64,000 bases of DNA from Leucobacter zeae (GCF_016758175.1 NZ_QYAB01000004.1:248001-312000); one strand, 5' to 3'; shown: positions 16,868 through 26,383, counted from the first letter of the stretch. Notes: generated by a model from the sequence alone, not told the origin. A program made the numbers and translations.

Positions 16868-17647
16868 CTACAGCACCTTCGAGAGGAAGGCCTTGGTGCG
16901 CTCGCGCTGCGGGTTCGTGAGCACCTCGGTGGGGTCTCCCGCCTCGACGACGACGCCGCCGTCCATGAAGACGAGCTTGTCGGCCACCTCGCGGGCGAAG
17001 CCCATCTCATGCGTCACGACGACCATCGTCATGCCGCTCTCGGCCAGGCCCTTCATCACGTCGAGCACCTCACCGACGAGCTCGGGATCGAGCGCCGACG
17101 TGGGCTCGTCGAACAGCATCAGCTTCGGCTCCATCGCGAGCGCACGCGCGATGGCGACGCGCTGCTGCTGCCCGCCCGAGAGATGGGCCGGGTAGTAGTC
17201 GTGCCGCTCGGCGAGGCCGACCCGGGCGAGCAGCTCCATGGCGCGGGTCTGCAGAGCCGCCTTGTTGCCCTTCTTCAGGAGCGTCGGGGCGAGCATCACG
17301 TTCTCGAGCGCCGTCTTGTGCGGGAAGAGGTTGAAGCGCTGGAACACCATGCCGATGTCGCGCCGCTGCTTCGCCGCCTCCTTGGCGTGCATCTCGTAGA
17401 TCTTGTCGCCGCTCTGGCGATAGCCGACGAGCTCGCCGTCGACCCAGAGCCGGCCGGCGTTGATCGTCTCGAGATGATTGATGCAGCGGAGGAAGGTCGA
17501 CTTTCCCGACCCCGACGGCCCGACGAGGCAGAGCACCTCGCCGCGCTGGACCTCGAGCGAGATCGATTTCAGCACCTCGTTGGAGCCGTATGACTTCGAG
17601 AGCGCCTCGGCCTTGACCATGGGCGTCCCGGTTGCGTGGGTGTTCAT
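16868..17647 (-). CDS. Polar amino acid ABC transporter ATPase (GlnQ/HisP type)
   Basis: A 259-residue ATPase with Walker [10 protein letters not shown] near residue 48, signature LSGGQQQR near 155, Walker [21 protein letters not shown] and switch [14 protein letters not shown], all typical of the polar amino-acid uptake family. The ATG at 17647 overlaps the permease stop by four bases, so the long open frame upstream is not part of it. The insert [20 protein letters not shown] after the first subdomain is as in the EhuA/HisP group. It energises the permease and the two binding proteins encoded upstream. Confidence 0.93.
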   Translation of the reverse strand: MNTHATGTPMVKAEALSKSYGSNEVLKSISLEVQRGEVLCLVGPSGSGKSTFLRCINHLETINAGRLWVDGELVGYRQSGDKIYEMHAKEAAKQRRDIGMVFQRFNLFPHKTALENVMLAPTLLKKGNKAALQTRAMELLARVGLAERHDYYPAHLSGGQQQRVAIARALAMEPKLMLFDEPTSALDPELVGEVLDVMKGLAESGMTMVVVTHEMGFAREVADKLVFMDGGVVVEAGDPTEVLTNPQRERTKAFLSKVL

Positions 17648-18636
17648 GCGTGTTCCCCTCCCGGGCGGACGGTCGGCGGGACATCTCCTGCTGCGCCATC
17701 GATCCCGACGACGCCGATGGCGCTCGTCTCGACGGTCGGCTTCTGCACGTCGGGCCGCTGCGCGATGCCCTTCGCGAAGTGCCGCTCGAGGTAGTACTGG
17801 CCGACCATGAGGATCGAGGTGACCGCGAGGTACCAGATCGACGCCACGATGAGCATGGGCACCGGCTGGTAGGTCACCGCGGAGATGTCGCGCGAGCGCC
17901 CGTAGAGGTCGAGCGTGAACGGCACCGCCGTGACGAGCGAGGTCGTCTTGAGCATCGAGATGAACTCGTTGCCGGTCGGCGGGATGATGACGCGCATCGC
18001 CTGCGGCAGGATCACCCGGGTCATCGTGTGCCACCAGCCGAGGCCGAGTGCGATGGCCGCCTCGTCCTGGCCCTTGTCGACGGCGAGCAGGCCGGCGCGC
18101 ACGATCTCGGCCATGTAGGCGGCCTCGTTGAGCGCAAGGCCGATCACGGCGAGCGTGAAGTACGGCAGCAGGTCCTTCGTCGTGAACGTGGTCACGGCCT
18201 CGGTGAACGGGATCCCGAGGGTGATCGTCTTGTAGATCGTGGGGACCATGCCCCAGAACACGAGCTGCACGTACACCGGGGTGCCGCGGAAGAGCCAGAG
18301 GAACACCCAGGCGACCGCTTTGACGACCGGGTTGGGCGACATGCGCATGACGGCGATGGTGACGCCCAGGATCACGGCGATGATCATGGAATAGATCGTG
18401 AGCTGCAGGGTGTAGCCCGCGCCGGTCACGATGCGCGTGTCGAAGAGGTACTTGCCGACCTCGCCCCAGTTGAAGACGGGGCGGTTGAACGCGGTGTCGT
18501 AGAGGAACAGCGCCGCGATGAGGATGAGCACCACGGCGAATGCCGTTCGGCCGGGGTGCCTGAGCTTGATCGCCTGGATCGCCTCGGGCCGCGCGTGGCC
18601 CTCGGGCTCCCCGGCGCCGCTGGGATTGTCTGTCAT
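17644..18636 (-). CDS. Polar amino acid ABC transporter permease
   Basis: A 330-residue permease of the HisM/GlnP family. The His/Glu/Gln/Arg/opine family core starts at about residue 70 ([20 protein letters not shown]), followed by [15 protein letters not shown], the EAA loop [20 protein letters not shown] and [21 protein letters not shown]. One extra N-terminal helix and a polar tail are present. It probably works as a homodimer since only one permease gene is present. The start at 18636 lies 11 bp after the binding-protein stop and 4-bp overlap couples it to the ATPase. Confidence 0.92.
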   Translation of the reverse strand: MTDNPSGAGEPEGHARPEAIQAIKLRHPGRTAFAVVLILIAALFLYDTAFNRPVFNWGEVGKYLFDTRIVTGAGYTLQLTIYSMIIAVILGVTIAVMRMSPNPVVKAVAWVFLWLFRGTPVYVQLVFWGMVPTIYKTITLGIPFTEAVTTFTTKDLLPYFTLAVIGLALNEAAYMAEIVRAGLLAVDKGQDEAAIALGLGWWHTMTRVILPQAMRVIIPPTGNEFISMLKTTSLVTAVPFTLDLYGRSRDISAVTYQPVPMLIVASIWYLAVTSILMVGQYYLERHFAKGIAQRPDVQKPTVETSAIGVVGIDGAAGDVPPTVRPGGEHA

Positions 18637-18647
18637 CAGAATTCTTC

Positions 18648-19541
18648 CTAGTTCTCGCCGGCGTTGATGGTCGCGGTGGTCAGGGCACCGCTCTCCACGC
18701 CGGCACTCTTGAGGATTTCGAGGTAGGTGCCGTCGTCCATGAGGGACTGGACGGCGGCCTGCACCGCCAGGGTGAGCTCGCTGTCCTTGGGGGTCACGAG
18801 GCCGTAGGGTGCCGCGTCGAACATCTCGCCGACCAGCTCGATCTGGTCGGGCAGCTGCAGCGCGGCGTCGCCCGCGATGGGCGAGTCCGCCGAGAAGGCG
18901 ACGGCGCGGCCGTCGACGACGGCCTGGGTGACCTCGGGCTGCTGGTCGAGCACGAGGATGTCGATCGGCTCCTTGCCGTCCGCGACGCACTGCTCGCTGC
19001 GGGCCGGCAGTTCGGTCTGCTCCTGCACCGTGGTCGCCTTCACGGCCACCGTCAGGCCGCACGCGTTCTCGGGATCGACGTCCTCGCCCACCGCTGCGGC
19101 CCACTGCGATCCGGCGTTCAGGTAGTTGACGAAGTCGACGGACTTCTGTCGCTCGACCGTGTCGGTGAACGAGGAGGAGCTCATGTCGAGCGCCCCCTCC
19201 TGCACCCGCGGGATGATGCTGTCGAAGCTCATCGTCTCCCACTCGGGCTCGAGCCCGAGCTTCGCCGCCACCGCATCGCCGAGGTCGACGCCCCAGCCGA
19301 CGGGCTCCCCGTTCTCGTCCTTGTACTCGTTCGGCGGGTAGTTCGGGTTGATGCCCATGCGCAGCACGCCCGACTCCGCGACCTCCGCCGGCAGCAGCTC
19401 GGCCGCCGCGGCGTCGGTCTCGATACCGGCGATCAGGTCGGCGTCGACCGTCTCCCGCTCGGCTCCATCGGTGTTCGTGCAGCCGACGAGCGCGAGGGCC
19501 GCGGCCGCAGCGAGCGCCGGGACGGCGATTCGGATCTTCAT
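18648..19541 (-). CDS. Polar amino acid ABC substrate-binding lipoprotein, copy 2
   Basis: A 297-residue family-3 binding protein. The signal peptide is [20 protein letters not shown] with lipobox VGCT, and the mature part has the typical SBP_bac_3 start [36 protein letters not shown], and the segment [19 protein letters not shown]. An in-frame ATG further upstream (19631) is rejected because MKIR matches the neighbour and is preceded by GGAGAG. It shares length and more than half its residues with the gene immediately upstream (19645-20538). Both would feed the single permease/ATPase pair, perhaps with different amino acid preferences. Confidence 0.92.
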   Translation of the reverse strand: MKIRIAVPALAAAAALALVGCTNTDGAERETVDADLIAGIETDAAAAELLPAEVAESGVLRMGINPNYPPNEYKDENGEPVGWGVDLGDAVAAKLGLEPEWETMSFDSIIPRVQEGALDMSSSSFTDTVERQKSVDFVNYLNAGSQWAAAVGEDVDPENACGLTVAVKATTVQEQTELPARSEQCVADGKEPIDILVLDQQPEVTQAVVDGRAVAFSADSPIAGDAALQLPDQIELVGEMFDAAPYGLVTPKDSELTLAVQAAVQSLMDDGTYLEILKSAGVESGALTTATINAGEN

Positions 19542-19644
19542 CGATCTCTCCTTCGGGTCGGATTCCCGCGCGGCCGAGACGGCGCGGGGGCGGTGCGGGC
19601 AGGATCCCCGCATCGCCCCCGCAGCGCGCATCGTGCGGGCCGGA

Positions 19645-20538
19645 TCAGCTCTTTGCCGCGTTGATGGTGGCCTCGGTGAGCGCTCCGCTCTCGATGCCCG
19701 CCTTCTTCAGGATGTCGAGGTAGGTGCCGTCGTCGATCAGCGACTGCAGAGCCGCCTGAACGGCCTTGGTCGTGTCGCTGTCCTTCTGGGTGGCGAAGCC
19801 GTAGGGGGCCGCGTCGAACACATCGCCGACGGACTCGAGCTGGTCCTTCAGCTTGTTGACGGCGTCGCCGGTCACGGGGAGGTCGGCCGAGAAGGCGTCG
19901 GCGCGGCCGTCGATGACCGCCTGGGTCACCTCGGGCTGACCGTCGAAGCGCAGCACCTCGATGCCCTTCTTGCCTGCGTCCTTGCACTCCTTGTCGCGGC
20001 GCGGCATCTCGTCGGTGTCCTGCACGGTGGTCGCCTGCACGGCGACAGTGAGGCCGCACGCGTCATCGGGATCGACGTCGGAGCCGACGGGCGCCGCCCA
20101 CAGGCTGCCTGCGTTCAGGAAGTTCACGAAGTCGACCGACTTCTGACGCTCGACGGTGTCGGTGAACGAGGACGAGCCCATGTCGAGGGTGCTCTCCTGG
20201 ATGCGCGGGATGATGCTGTCGAACCCGAGGATCTCCCACTTCGGCTCGAGGCCGAGCTTCGCGGAGACCGCCTCCGCCAGTTCGACGCCCCAGCCGACGG
20301 GGTTGCCGTCGGCGTCCTTGTACTCGTTCGGCGGGTACTCGGCATCGGTGCCGATGCGCAGCTCGCCGGAGTCCTTCAGCTCCGCGGGCAGGAGCGCGAC
20401 GGCCGCGTCGTCCGCGGTGATCGCGTCGGAGGCGGGCGCCTTCGTCTCCTCCGTGGAGGCGCCGTCGGTGTTGGTGCACCCGGTCAGGGTGAGCACGGCG
20501 GCGGCGGCGAGCGCGGGGATCGCGTAGCGAATCTTCAT
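19645..20538 (-). CDS. Polar amino acid ABC substrate-binding lipoprotein, copy 1
   Basis: A 297-residue lipoprotein binding protein (lipobox LTGCT), first gene of the four-gene importer operon. Identical stretches shared with the next gene include [23 protein letters not shown], the CGLTVAV segment and QPEVTQAV, while ligand-contacting segments differ. The two cysteines after position 175 (DACGLTV and RRDKECKDAG) are conserved in both copies and may form a disulfide. The 103-bp gap to copy 2 contains no obvious terminator. Expression probably starts in the region upstream where an inverted repeat occurs. Confidence 0.92.
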   Translation of the reverse strand: MKIRYAIPALAAAAVLTLTGCTNTDGASTEETKAPASDAITADDAAVALLPAELKDSGELRIGTDAEYPPNEYKDADGNPVGWGVELAEAVSAKLGLEPKWEILGFDSIIPRIQESTLDMGSSSFTDTVERQKSVDFVNFLNAGSLWAAPVGSDVDPDDACGLTVAVQATTVQDTDEMPRRDKECKDAGKKGIEVLRFDGQPEVTQAVIDGRADAFSADLPVTGDAVNKLKDQLESVGDVFDAAPYGFATQKDSDTTKAVQAALQSLIDDGTYLDILKKAGIESGALTEATINAAKS

Positions 20539-20603
20539 TGATTACTCCTGGTCGACGGTGCCGGGCGGATGCCCCGGCGAATCATCCCCGAGTGTAGTGG
20601 CCC

Positions 20604-20638
20604 CGGGTAGCGGGACCACGTCAGGGTATCTACCCGGA
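20604..20638. promoter_or_regulatory. Candidate operator upstream of the amino-acid importer
   Basis: An inverted repeat CCGGGTAG (20604-20611) / CTACCCGG (20631-20638) with a 19-base spacer lies 65-100 bp upstream of the first binding-protein gene. It overlaps a further palindrome GTGGCCCCG/CGGGACCAC at 20598-20620. A regulator-binding role is an inference; no regulator gene is adjacent. Confidence 0.35.
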
Positions 20639-20815
20639 TCAATACTCAGGCTGGTACGAGTGCCCACTTCCGCAGAATCACGCGAGACGCGGGCGGTCCG
20701 GCTCCAGATAACGTTTCGATGAAGACCGCGATGGCTGCGGTCTGGCGCGCTCCGGCGATGTCGGCGGCGGCCCCTACAGTGGGCGCAACGGGCGGCAGGC
20801 ACGAACGGAGACGAC

Positions 20816-21433
20816 ATGGTGGATCGCAGGGACGGGGCCTCGGCGCCCGCGTACGACACGACGGTCTCGCGCGAGGACTGGTACGGGCGCGAGCTCGGCG
20901 AGGAGCGGTTCGAGCGCACGCGCTTCCTCGGGCTCGACCTGACGGAGGCGACGACGGTCGGCACGGTCTTCTCGGAGTGCACGTTCGTCGACGTCAAGTT
21001 CAACGCGAGCCGGCACGAGCGCGCCGCGTTCCTCAACTGCACGTTCGTCGGGTGCAACTTCTTCGACGCGCGCTTCACCGGCGCGAAGTTCACGGGCAGC
21101 CTGTTCGACTCCTGCGAGTTCGCGCTGCTGCAGGTCGAGGGCGGCGACTGGTCCTTCACCGGCTTCCCTGGGGCGGCGCTGCAGAAGGTCGTCTTCACGG
21201 ACGTGCGGATGCGCGAGACCGACCTCACCCACGCCCGATGCGCCGGCGCCACGTTCTCGGGGTGCGACCTCTCGGGCACGTGGTTCCAGGGCGCCGACCT
21301 GAGCGGGGCCGCGCTCGTCGGCAGCGACCTGACGGGGCTGGATCCGCGCACCGTGCGGCTCGACGGCGCCTACGTCGACGATCGGCAGGCGGTCGCGTTC
21401 ATCGAGACGATGGGGCTGAACGTGATCCGCTGA
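20816..21433 (+). CDS. Pentapeptide repeat protein
   Basis: A 205-residue protein made largely of A(D/N)LXX-type pentapeptides, readable from residue 25 onward as FERTRFLGLDLTEATTVG, CTFVDVKFNASRHER, CTFVGCNFFDARFTGAKFTG and later CDLSGTWFQGADLSGAALVG. Such proteins fold as a right-handed four-sided beta helix; members like Qnr and McbG protect DNA gyrase by mimicking DNA. Whether this one does so is not known. The ATG is preceded by ACGGAG. Length is close to the 210-220 of Qnr proteins. It is a single gene, divergent from the amino-acid importer. Confidence 0.85.
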   Translation: MVDRRDGASAPAYDTTVSREDWYGRELGEERFERTRFLGLDLTEATTVGTVFSECTFVDVKFNASRHERAAFLNCTFVGCNFFDARFTGAKFTGSLFDSCEFALLQVEGGDWSFTGFPGAALQKVVFTDVRMRETDLTHARCAGATFSGCDLSGTWFQGADLSGAALVGSDLTGLDPRTVRLDGAYVDDRQAVAFIETMGLNVIR

Positions 21434-21544
21434 ATCGCCGGGTGCGCCGACCTTCGGCTACCGAATGCGGAGCGCCGAGTCAATCCCCTGACCCGTTACG
21501 CATTCGTTACCTATGGTGGAATCACCCGCCGGAGGCGATTCCTG

Positions 21545-23731
21545 ATGAGACCCATGAGCACGACCGACGCACCCCTGCCTCAGGCGGCGCGGACCGCGCC
21601 GCCTGCGCAGCGCGGCGTGCGCCGCGACATCCAGGGCCTTCGCGCGATCGCCGTCGCCATCGTGCTCGTCTACCATCTCTCGCCCGCGGCGCTGCCCGGC
21701 GGCTACGTCGGCGTCGACGTCTTCTTCGTCATCTCGGGCTTCCTCATCACCGGCCAGCTGCTGCGCGAGGTCGCGACGTCGGGGCGCGTCGACCTGCCAC
21801 GATTCTGGGCCCGACGGGCACGGCGCCTGCTCCCGGCCGCCCTCGTCGTGCTCGCCGTGACGCTCGTGGCGGTCTGGGTGCTGTCTCCTCGAGGATTCCT
21901 GCCCTCCTTCCTCGTGCAGGTCGCCGCTTCCGCCGGCTACGCGCAGAACTGGGTTCTCGCGGCGCAGTCGGTCGACTACATGGCGGCGGAGGCCCAGGCC
22001 TCGCCCGTGCAGCACTACTGGTCGCTCTCGGTCGAGGAGCAGTTCTACATCGTCTGGCCGCTCGCCGCAGCCGGTGCCGCCCTCATCGCGGCCAAACTGG
22101 CGGCCCGATCCGCGCGCCGCCCCTCCGCGACGGGAGACCGCGCGCGCACCCCGACCTTCCCCACGGTGTTCGCCGTCGGGATCGCGCTGATCGCGGCGGC
22201 CTCGCTCGCGCTCTCCATCGCCATGACGGCGACCGACCCCTCGCGCGCCTACTTCGTGACGACCACCCGCGCATGGGAGTTCGCCGCCGGAGGCCTGCTC
22301 GCCTGGCTCGCCGCGATCCCGAACGATCCGCTCGCGCGCATCCCCCGGCCGCTGCGAGCCGCAATGGCGTGGGCGGGACTCGCCGGGATCGCCGCCGCGG
22401 CGGTCCTCTACACCGACGGGACTCCGTTCCCCGGATCCGCTGCGGCTCTCCCGGTGCTCGCGACCGCGCTCGTGATCGCCGCGGGAGAGCCGGGAGGCGC
22501 GGCGTCGCCCCAGCCGCTGCTCGCCGCCGGGCCGATGCAGTGGCTCGGCGACGTCTCGTACGGCGTCTACCTGTGGCACTTCCCGCTCATCGTGCTCGCC
22601 CCGTTCGCACTCGGGCGCGGTCTCGGGTTCGGCGGAGCGCTCGCGGTCACCGCGCTCACGCTCGTGCTCGCCGCGGCCTCCCTGCGGTGGATCGAGGACC
22701 CGTTCCGCACCGGGGTCTCGCGCGGATGGCCGAACGGCCGCACCCTCGTGCTGACGACCGCGGCGATGGCCGCGGTGCTCGGGTTCGCGCTCGCCGGGGT
22801 GCACGCGGCCGACCAGCAGGTCGCCGCGGAACGCGCCCGCGTCGCCGCGGAGCTCCGGGACCCCGAGCCGTGCCTCGGCGCGACGGCTCTCGAGAAGGGC
22901 TCCGGATGCGAGCCGCTCCCGGAGCGCGTGCCGATCCCCGAACCGGCGCTCGCCGACAAGGCCCCCGAGCGCTGCCTCGGCGAGACCGACGAGGACGGCC
23001 TGATGGTCTGCGAGTACGGAGCCGATGCCGACGAGGCCGTGCGCACGGTCGCGCTCGTCGGCGACTCGCACGCGGAGCAGTGGCTCGTGCCGCTGCGCGA
23101 GGTCGCCGAGCGGCAGCGCTGGCGCCTCGTGGTGATGGCCAGGGCCTCGTGCCCGTTCACGACCGCCGAACGCGATTTCGTCTCGTCGCCCGACGCCGAG
23201 AACGATCGGCTGAGCGATGCGTGCGCGGAGTGGAACGACGAGGTGCGCGATCGGATCGAGCAGGATCCCGAGATCGACACGGTGATCACGTCGGCCAAGT
23301 CGGGCACGCGCTACGTCGCCGAACCGGGCGAGGACGAGCGCGAGACCGCCGCGCGGGGGTACGCGCAGAGCTGGGCCGGACTGCCCGAGTCGGTGGAGCG
23401 CGTGATCGCCATCCGCGACACCCCGCAGTTCTCGGACGACGTGCTGCGCTGCGTCACCGAGCAGGGCGCGCTCGCGGCCGAGAAGTGCGCGGTCCCCGAG
23501 CGCACGGGGATGGGCGCCGACCCGATCGCCGACGCGGCCGCGGGTGCGGACCGAGCCGTGCTCGTGGACATGAGCGACTACTTCGTCGTGGGCTCCGAGA
23601 CCCCGCCCGTCATCGGCGGCGTGCTCGCCTTCCGCGATTCGCACCACCTGAGCTGGGCCTACGCCGAGATGCTGACCGACCCGCTCGGGAAGCGCGTCGA
23701 GCGCGCCCTCGGAGAGCGCACGTCGGCATAG
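21545..23731 (+). CDS. OafA/YrhL-type acyltransferase with C-terminal SGNH domain
   Basis: A 728-residue membrane enzyme. Residues 25-410 are an acyltransferase-3 domain with about ten helices; the active-site region RDIQGLRAIAVAIVLVYHLS contains the conserved arginine and histidine, followed by GVDVFFVISGFLITGQLL. Residues 480-725 form an extracytoplasmic SGNH hydrolase-like domain with the nucleophile block VALVGDSHAEQW and the Asp/His block FRDSHHLSWAYAEM. This architecture transfers acyl groups from inside to extracellular glycans (O-acetylation of peptidoglycan or wall polysaccharide). The ATG at 21545 is chosen for a GGAGG nine bases upstream; MSTTD three codons later is an alternative. 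Confidence 0.9.
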   Translation: MRPMSTTDAPLPQAARTAPPAQRGVRRDIQGLRAIAVAIVLVYHLSPAALPGGYVGVDVFFVISGFLITGQLLREVATSGRVDLPRFWARRARRLLPAALVVLAVTLVAVWVLSPRGFLPSFLVQVAASAGYAQNWVLAAQSVDYMAAEAQASPVQHYWSLSVEEQFYIVWPLAAAGAALIAAKLAARSARRPSATGDRARTPTFPTVFAVGIALIAAASLALSIAMTATDPSRAYFVTTTRAWEFAAGGLLAWLAAIPNDPLARIPRPLRAAMAWAGLAGIAAAAVLYTDGTPFPGSAAALPVLATALVIAAGEPGGAASPQPLLAAGPMQWLGDVSYGVYLWHFPLIVLAPFALGRGLGFGGALAVTALTLVLAAASLRWIEDPFRTGVSRGWPNGRTLVLTTAAMAAVLGFALAGVHAADQQVAAERARVAAELRDPEPCLGATALEKGSGCEPLPERVPIPEPALADKAPERCLGETDEDGLMVCEYGADADEAVRTVALVGDSHAEQWLVPLREVAERQRWRLVVMARASCPFTTAERDFVSSPDAENDRLSDACAEWNDEVRDRIEQDPEIDTVITSAKSGTRYVAEPGEDERETAARGYAQSWAGLPESVERVIAIRDTPQFSDDVLRCVTEQGALAAEKCAVPERTGMGADPIADAAAGADRAVLVDMSDYFVVGSETPPVIGGVLAFRDSHHLSWAYAEMLTDPLGKRVERALGERTSA

Positions 23732-23752
23732 CGACGGCCGAACCGGCGCGAC

Positions 23753-23793
23753 CGGGCGGGATCGATCGGGCGGGATCGATCGGGCGGGATCGG
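23753..23793. repeat. Tandem 14-bp repeat, three copies
   Basis: The unit CGGGCGGGATCGAT is repeated head-to-tail at 23753-23766 and 23767-23780, with a 13-base third copy to 23793. It fills the 112-bp gap between the acyltransferase stop and the next start. It has no hairpin-terminator look. It may be a simple slippage product. Confidence 0.75.
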
Positions 23794-23843
23794 CCGTGCG
23801 ATGGCCGCCGACCCGCCCGCAGGGCCGCGGATAGACTCGGGGG

Positions 23844-24761
23844 ATGCTGAGCGGCGGACTGGGGCGACTCTACTTCGCGCTCCAGGCTGCCGCGGGGGCG
23901 GCGTGGTGGATCACCGTGTTCACCGTCCCGACGATCCGCACCGCGACGCTCGGCCGCATCGACCCGGTCGCGATGGCGGCGCTCGACGTCCCGCTCTTCG
24001 TGCTCGCGTCGGCCGCCGCGGCACTGGGACTGCGGCCCGCCGTCTGGATCGCCGCGACGTGGACCGCGCTCATCTCGGCCGGCATGGCGGCCTATGCGAC
24101 GGCGACGGGAGAGGCCGGCTTGGGCGCGCTGCTCATGGTCGCGGCGACGATCGGCAGCGCGGGCGCCGCACTGCTCGTGCTGCTCGGACGGCTGCCGTCC
24201 GAGCGGATCCTCGTCGGGCCGCTCGGCTTCGGCGTCGCACGCCCCGCGCGGCGCATCGGGCACGGCGGACGAACGACGATCCAGATCATCGTGTTCTGGG
24301 GCCTCTTCCTCGCCGCCATCCCGGTCGCCATCGTGCTCGTCGAGCGCCGCTGGGGACTGGCCGCGGACCTCCCCGCCGCGATCCCGGCCGCTGGGGTGGT
24401 GATCCTCGTCGCGGCGAGCGCGCTCGGCATCTGGGCCGCGGCGGTCATGTCCTCGCGCGGCGACGGCACCCCGCTCCCCTCCGATGCCGCGAATCGGCTC
24501 GTGATCGCCGGGCCGTACCGGTTCGTGCGCAACCCGATGGCGCTCGCGGGGATCACCCAGGGCGTCGCGGTCGGCATGATCGCGGAGTCATGGCTCGTGG
24601 TCGTCTACGCGCTCTGCGGCTCCCTCGTCTGGAACCGGATGGTCCGTCCGCTCGAGGAGGCCGACCTCGAAGCGCGATTCGGCGACGAGTTCACCGCATA
24701 CCGCGATCGCGTGCGCTGCTGGGTCCCGGGCAGGCCCGTCGCCCCGCGCGCAGCGCCCTGA
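23844..24761 (+). CDS. Membrane protein with ICMT-like methyltransferase C-terminus
   Basis: A 305-residue protein with about eight hydrophobic segments. The last 90 residues carry the pattern of isoprenylcysteine carboxyl methyltransferase/phospholipid methyltransferase family proteins: GPYRFVRNPMALAG (the R-H/R-N-P-x-Y-like cofactor motif, with Met in place of Tyr), then RPLEEADLEARFGDEFTAYR and RVRCWVPG. The first 140 residues are four helices without recognised homology (PTIRTATLGRIDPVAMAALD begins a loop). The substrate is unknown. It ends 7 bp before the convergent TetR gene. Confidence 0.75.
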   Translation: MLSGGLGRLYFALQAAAGAAWWITVFTVPTIRTATLGRIDPVAMAALDVPLFVLASAAAALGLRPAVWIAATWTALISAGMAAYATATGEAGLGALLMVAATIGSAGAALLVLLGRLPSERILVGPLGFGVARPARRIGHGGRTTIQIIVFWGLFLAAIPVAIVLVERRWGLAADLPAAIPAAGVVILVAASALGIWAAAVMSSRGDGTPLPSDAANRLVIAGPYRFVRNPMALAGITQGVAVGMIAESWLVVVYALCGSLVWNRMVRPLEEADLEARFGDEFTAYRDRVRCWVPGRPVAPRAAP

Positions 24762-24768
24762 CCCGGAT

Positions 24769-25419
24769 TCAGGCCGATGCGGCCGCGGCACGGCGGCGGC
24801 TCTCCCCCTTCGCGGCGATCATCTCGCGCAGCTGCGGGCGGGCGCGCTCGATGCGCTCGGGCAGGGACGCCCACTGGTCGAACATCCCCGAAAGGTGCTG
24901 CGCTCCCACGTAGACCTCATTGACCAGTTCCGCGAGCAGCTCGACGGACATCTCGGTCGTGACCGATCCCTCGCGCACGCCGTCGCGGAGCATGTCCTCC
25001 GTGATGCTCTGCCAGACGGCATAGGCCCCGAAACCGGTGTTCTGGAGCTCCTCGGGCAGCGAGTTCACGAGGCGGATGCCGCCCTGCACCAGCGTGTCGC
25101 GCGCCATCAGCTCAGAGATCCGGTCGAGGAGCATCAGTAGGCGATCGACCTCGCTCTCGACGGTCGCGGCGCGCACCTCCTCGAGCACCGCGGTCATGCG
25201 CGCCTGCTGGGTCTCGAGCACCGCCGCCGCGACGTCGTCCTTGTTGCCGAAATGGAAGTAGAGCGAGCCCAGGCTGATGCCCGCCTCGTCGGAGATGTCC
25301 TTCAGCTTGGCCTTGTCGTACTCCATCTTCGCGAACACCCGGCCGGCCGCGTCGAGCAGCGCCGCCTGCGTTTCGATACCGCGTTGCTGCTTGCCACGCG
25401 CAATACCCGCACGATTCAT
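24769..25419 (-). CDS. TetR family regulator, ArpA/ScbR-like
   Basis: A 216-residue TetR-type repressor. The helix-turn-helix is residues 13-60, with KLKDISDEAGISLGSLYFHF, where SLYFHFGNKDDVAAAVLETQ matches the G-x-LYFHF-x-x-KE/DD of gamma-butyrolactone receptor proteins rather than the more common YHYF. The C-terminal half (RDTLVQGGIRLVNSLPEE, ELVNEVYVGAQHLSGMFDQW) also has the A-G-I/V-R-L and Y-V-G-A-Q positions of that branch. The start at 25419 is preceded by GGAG. Ligand and targets are unknown; no butyrolactone synthase gene (AfsA) is in view. Confidence 0.75.
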   Translation of the reverse strand: MNRAGIARGKQQRGIETQAALLDAAGRVFAKMEYDKAKLKDISDEAGISLGSLYFHFGNKDDVAAAVLETQQARMTAVLEEVRAATVESEVDRLLMLLDRISELMARDTLVQGGIRLVNSLPEELQNTGFGAYAVWQSITEDMLRDGVREGSVTTEMSVELLAELVNEVYVGAQHLSGMFDQWASLPERIERARPQLREMIAAKGESRRRAAAASA

Positions 25420-25523
25420 TTCCCTGCTCCACCCCATGTGCAATTGCCCGCCGAAATCGGATTCGGTGATCAGAATTGTTGCATACGGAAGCAGTGGATG
25501 CCACGGCCTCAGCCATGCCACGA

Positions 25524-25546
25524 GGGTGCGCTGCTCAGGCGCACCC
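25524..25546. terminator. Short perfect hairpin in the TetR-msrA gap
   Basis: GGGTGCGC (25524-25531) and its reverse complement (25539-25546) flank a 7-base loop in the 329-bp gap between the divergent TetR and msrA genes. Nothing else in this gap supports a gene. The position between divergent promoters makes a terminator role doubtful; attenuation of msrA or a fortuitous stem is possible. Confidence 0.35.
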
Positions 25547-25748
25547 TATGCGGACTCGTTGCGGTATTGAGAACGCTCGAAATCTCCCAGGCCATTCCCA
25601 GCCCCGCGGGACCAAATACGAGTGCTGCGGCGTTGTCTCCGATGATGCCGCAGCCGGCGGCGTCGCGCCGGAGACCGGACGGGGAGCGCGCATGCGCCGC
25701 GATTCGATCCCGTCGCCCCCCCCCCACGAACCCGGAGGAGCACGCATC

Positions 25749-26291
25749 ATGACCAGTGGAATCCACGACACCGGAGCGATCACCCGCACGCCGGGCACCG
25801 AGACGGCCGTGCTGGCCGGCGGGTGCTTCTGGGGCGTCGACGACCTCATCCGCGCGCAGCCCGGAGTGCTCGGCACGCGCGCCGGGTACACCGGCGGGCA
25901 GAACGACCACGCCACCTACCGCAACCACCCCGGCCACGCCGAAGCGGTCGAGGTCGTGTTCGATCCCGAGCGGACGAGCTACCGCGACATCCTCGCGTTC
26001 TTCTTCCAGATCCACGATCCGAGCACGCTGAACCGCCAGGGCAACGACGTCGGGACCAGCTACCGGTCCGCCATCTTCCCGCTGACCCCGGAGCAGGAGC
26101 GCGTGGCCCGCGAGACGATCGCGGACGTGGACGCCTCGGGCCTTTGGCCGGGACCGGCCGTCACCACGATCGAGCCCGCCGGCCCCTTCTGGGAGGCGGA
26201 GCCGGAGCACCAGGACTACCTGCAGCGGATCCCGAACGGGTACACCTGCCACTTCCCGCGCCCCGGATGGGTGCTCCCCGCCTCGGCCTGA
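25749..26291 (+). CDS. msrA: Peptide methionine sulfoxide reductase MsrA
   Basis: A 180-residue reductase of methionine S-sulfoxide. The catalytic motif GGCFWG is at residues 24-29 ([12 protein letters not shown]), followed by the family blocks [49 protein letters not shown] (split here by eye) and [19 protein letters not shown]. The ATG at 25749 has GGAGGAG ten bases upstream. The same frame is open for another 90 codons upstream, but that part is not MsrA-like and contains a ten-C run. Thioredoxin would regenerate the enzyme; the resolving cysteine may be the one in [10 protein letters not shown] near the end. Confidence 0.95.
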   Translation: MTSGIHDTGAITRTPGTETAVLAGGCFWGVDDLIRAQPGVLGTRAGYTGGQNDHATYRNHPGHAEAVEVVFDPERTSYRDILAFFFQIHDPSTLNRQGNDVGTSYRSAIFPLTPEQERVARETIADVDASGLWPGPAVTTIEPAGPFWEAEPEHQDYLQRIPNGYTCHFPRPGWVLPASA

Positions 26292-26383
26292 GCGCCGGCC
26301 CCGCGCGGGCCTCATCCGCAGGCGACCCGCTCGACGCACTCGACGCGCGCCGCACTCGAGTCGCACCGAACTCGAGTCGCCAA

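Noticed and set aside
18648-20538. Assembly artefact for the twin binding-protein genes
   Set aside because: The copies differ at many codons and have different linkers, so they are true paralogues.
23753-23793. Replication origin or DnaA-box cluster
   Set aside because: Units are GC-rich without a TTATCCACA-like box and no dnaA or dnaN is nearby.
20719-23850. 1043-aa frame on the + strand
   Set aside because: Arg/Pro/Gly-rich shadow of the pentapeptide and acyltransferase genes, which carry recognisable motifs in their own frames.
25476-26291. Extended MsrA with 91 more N-terminal residues
   Set aside because: The extension has no MsrA homology, contains a ten-C run and ignores the GGAGGAG site before 25749.
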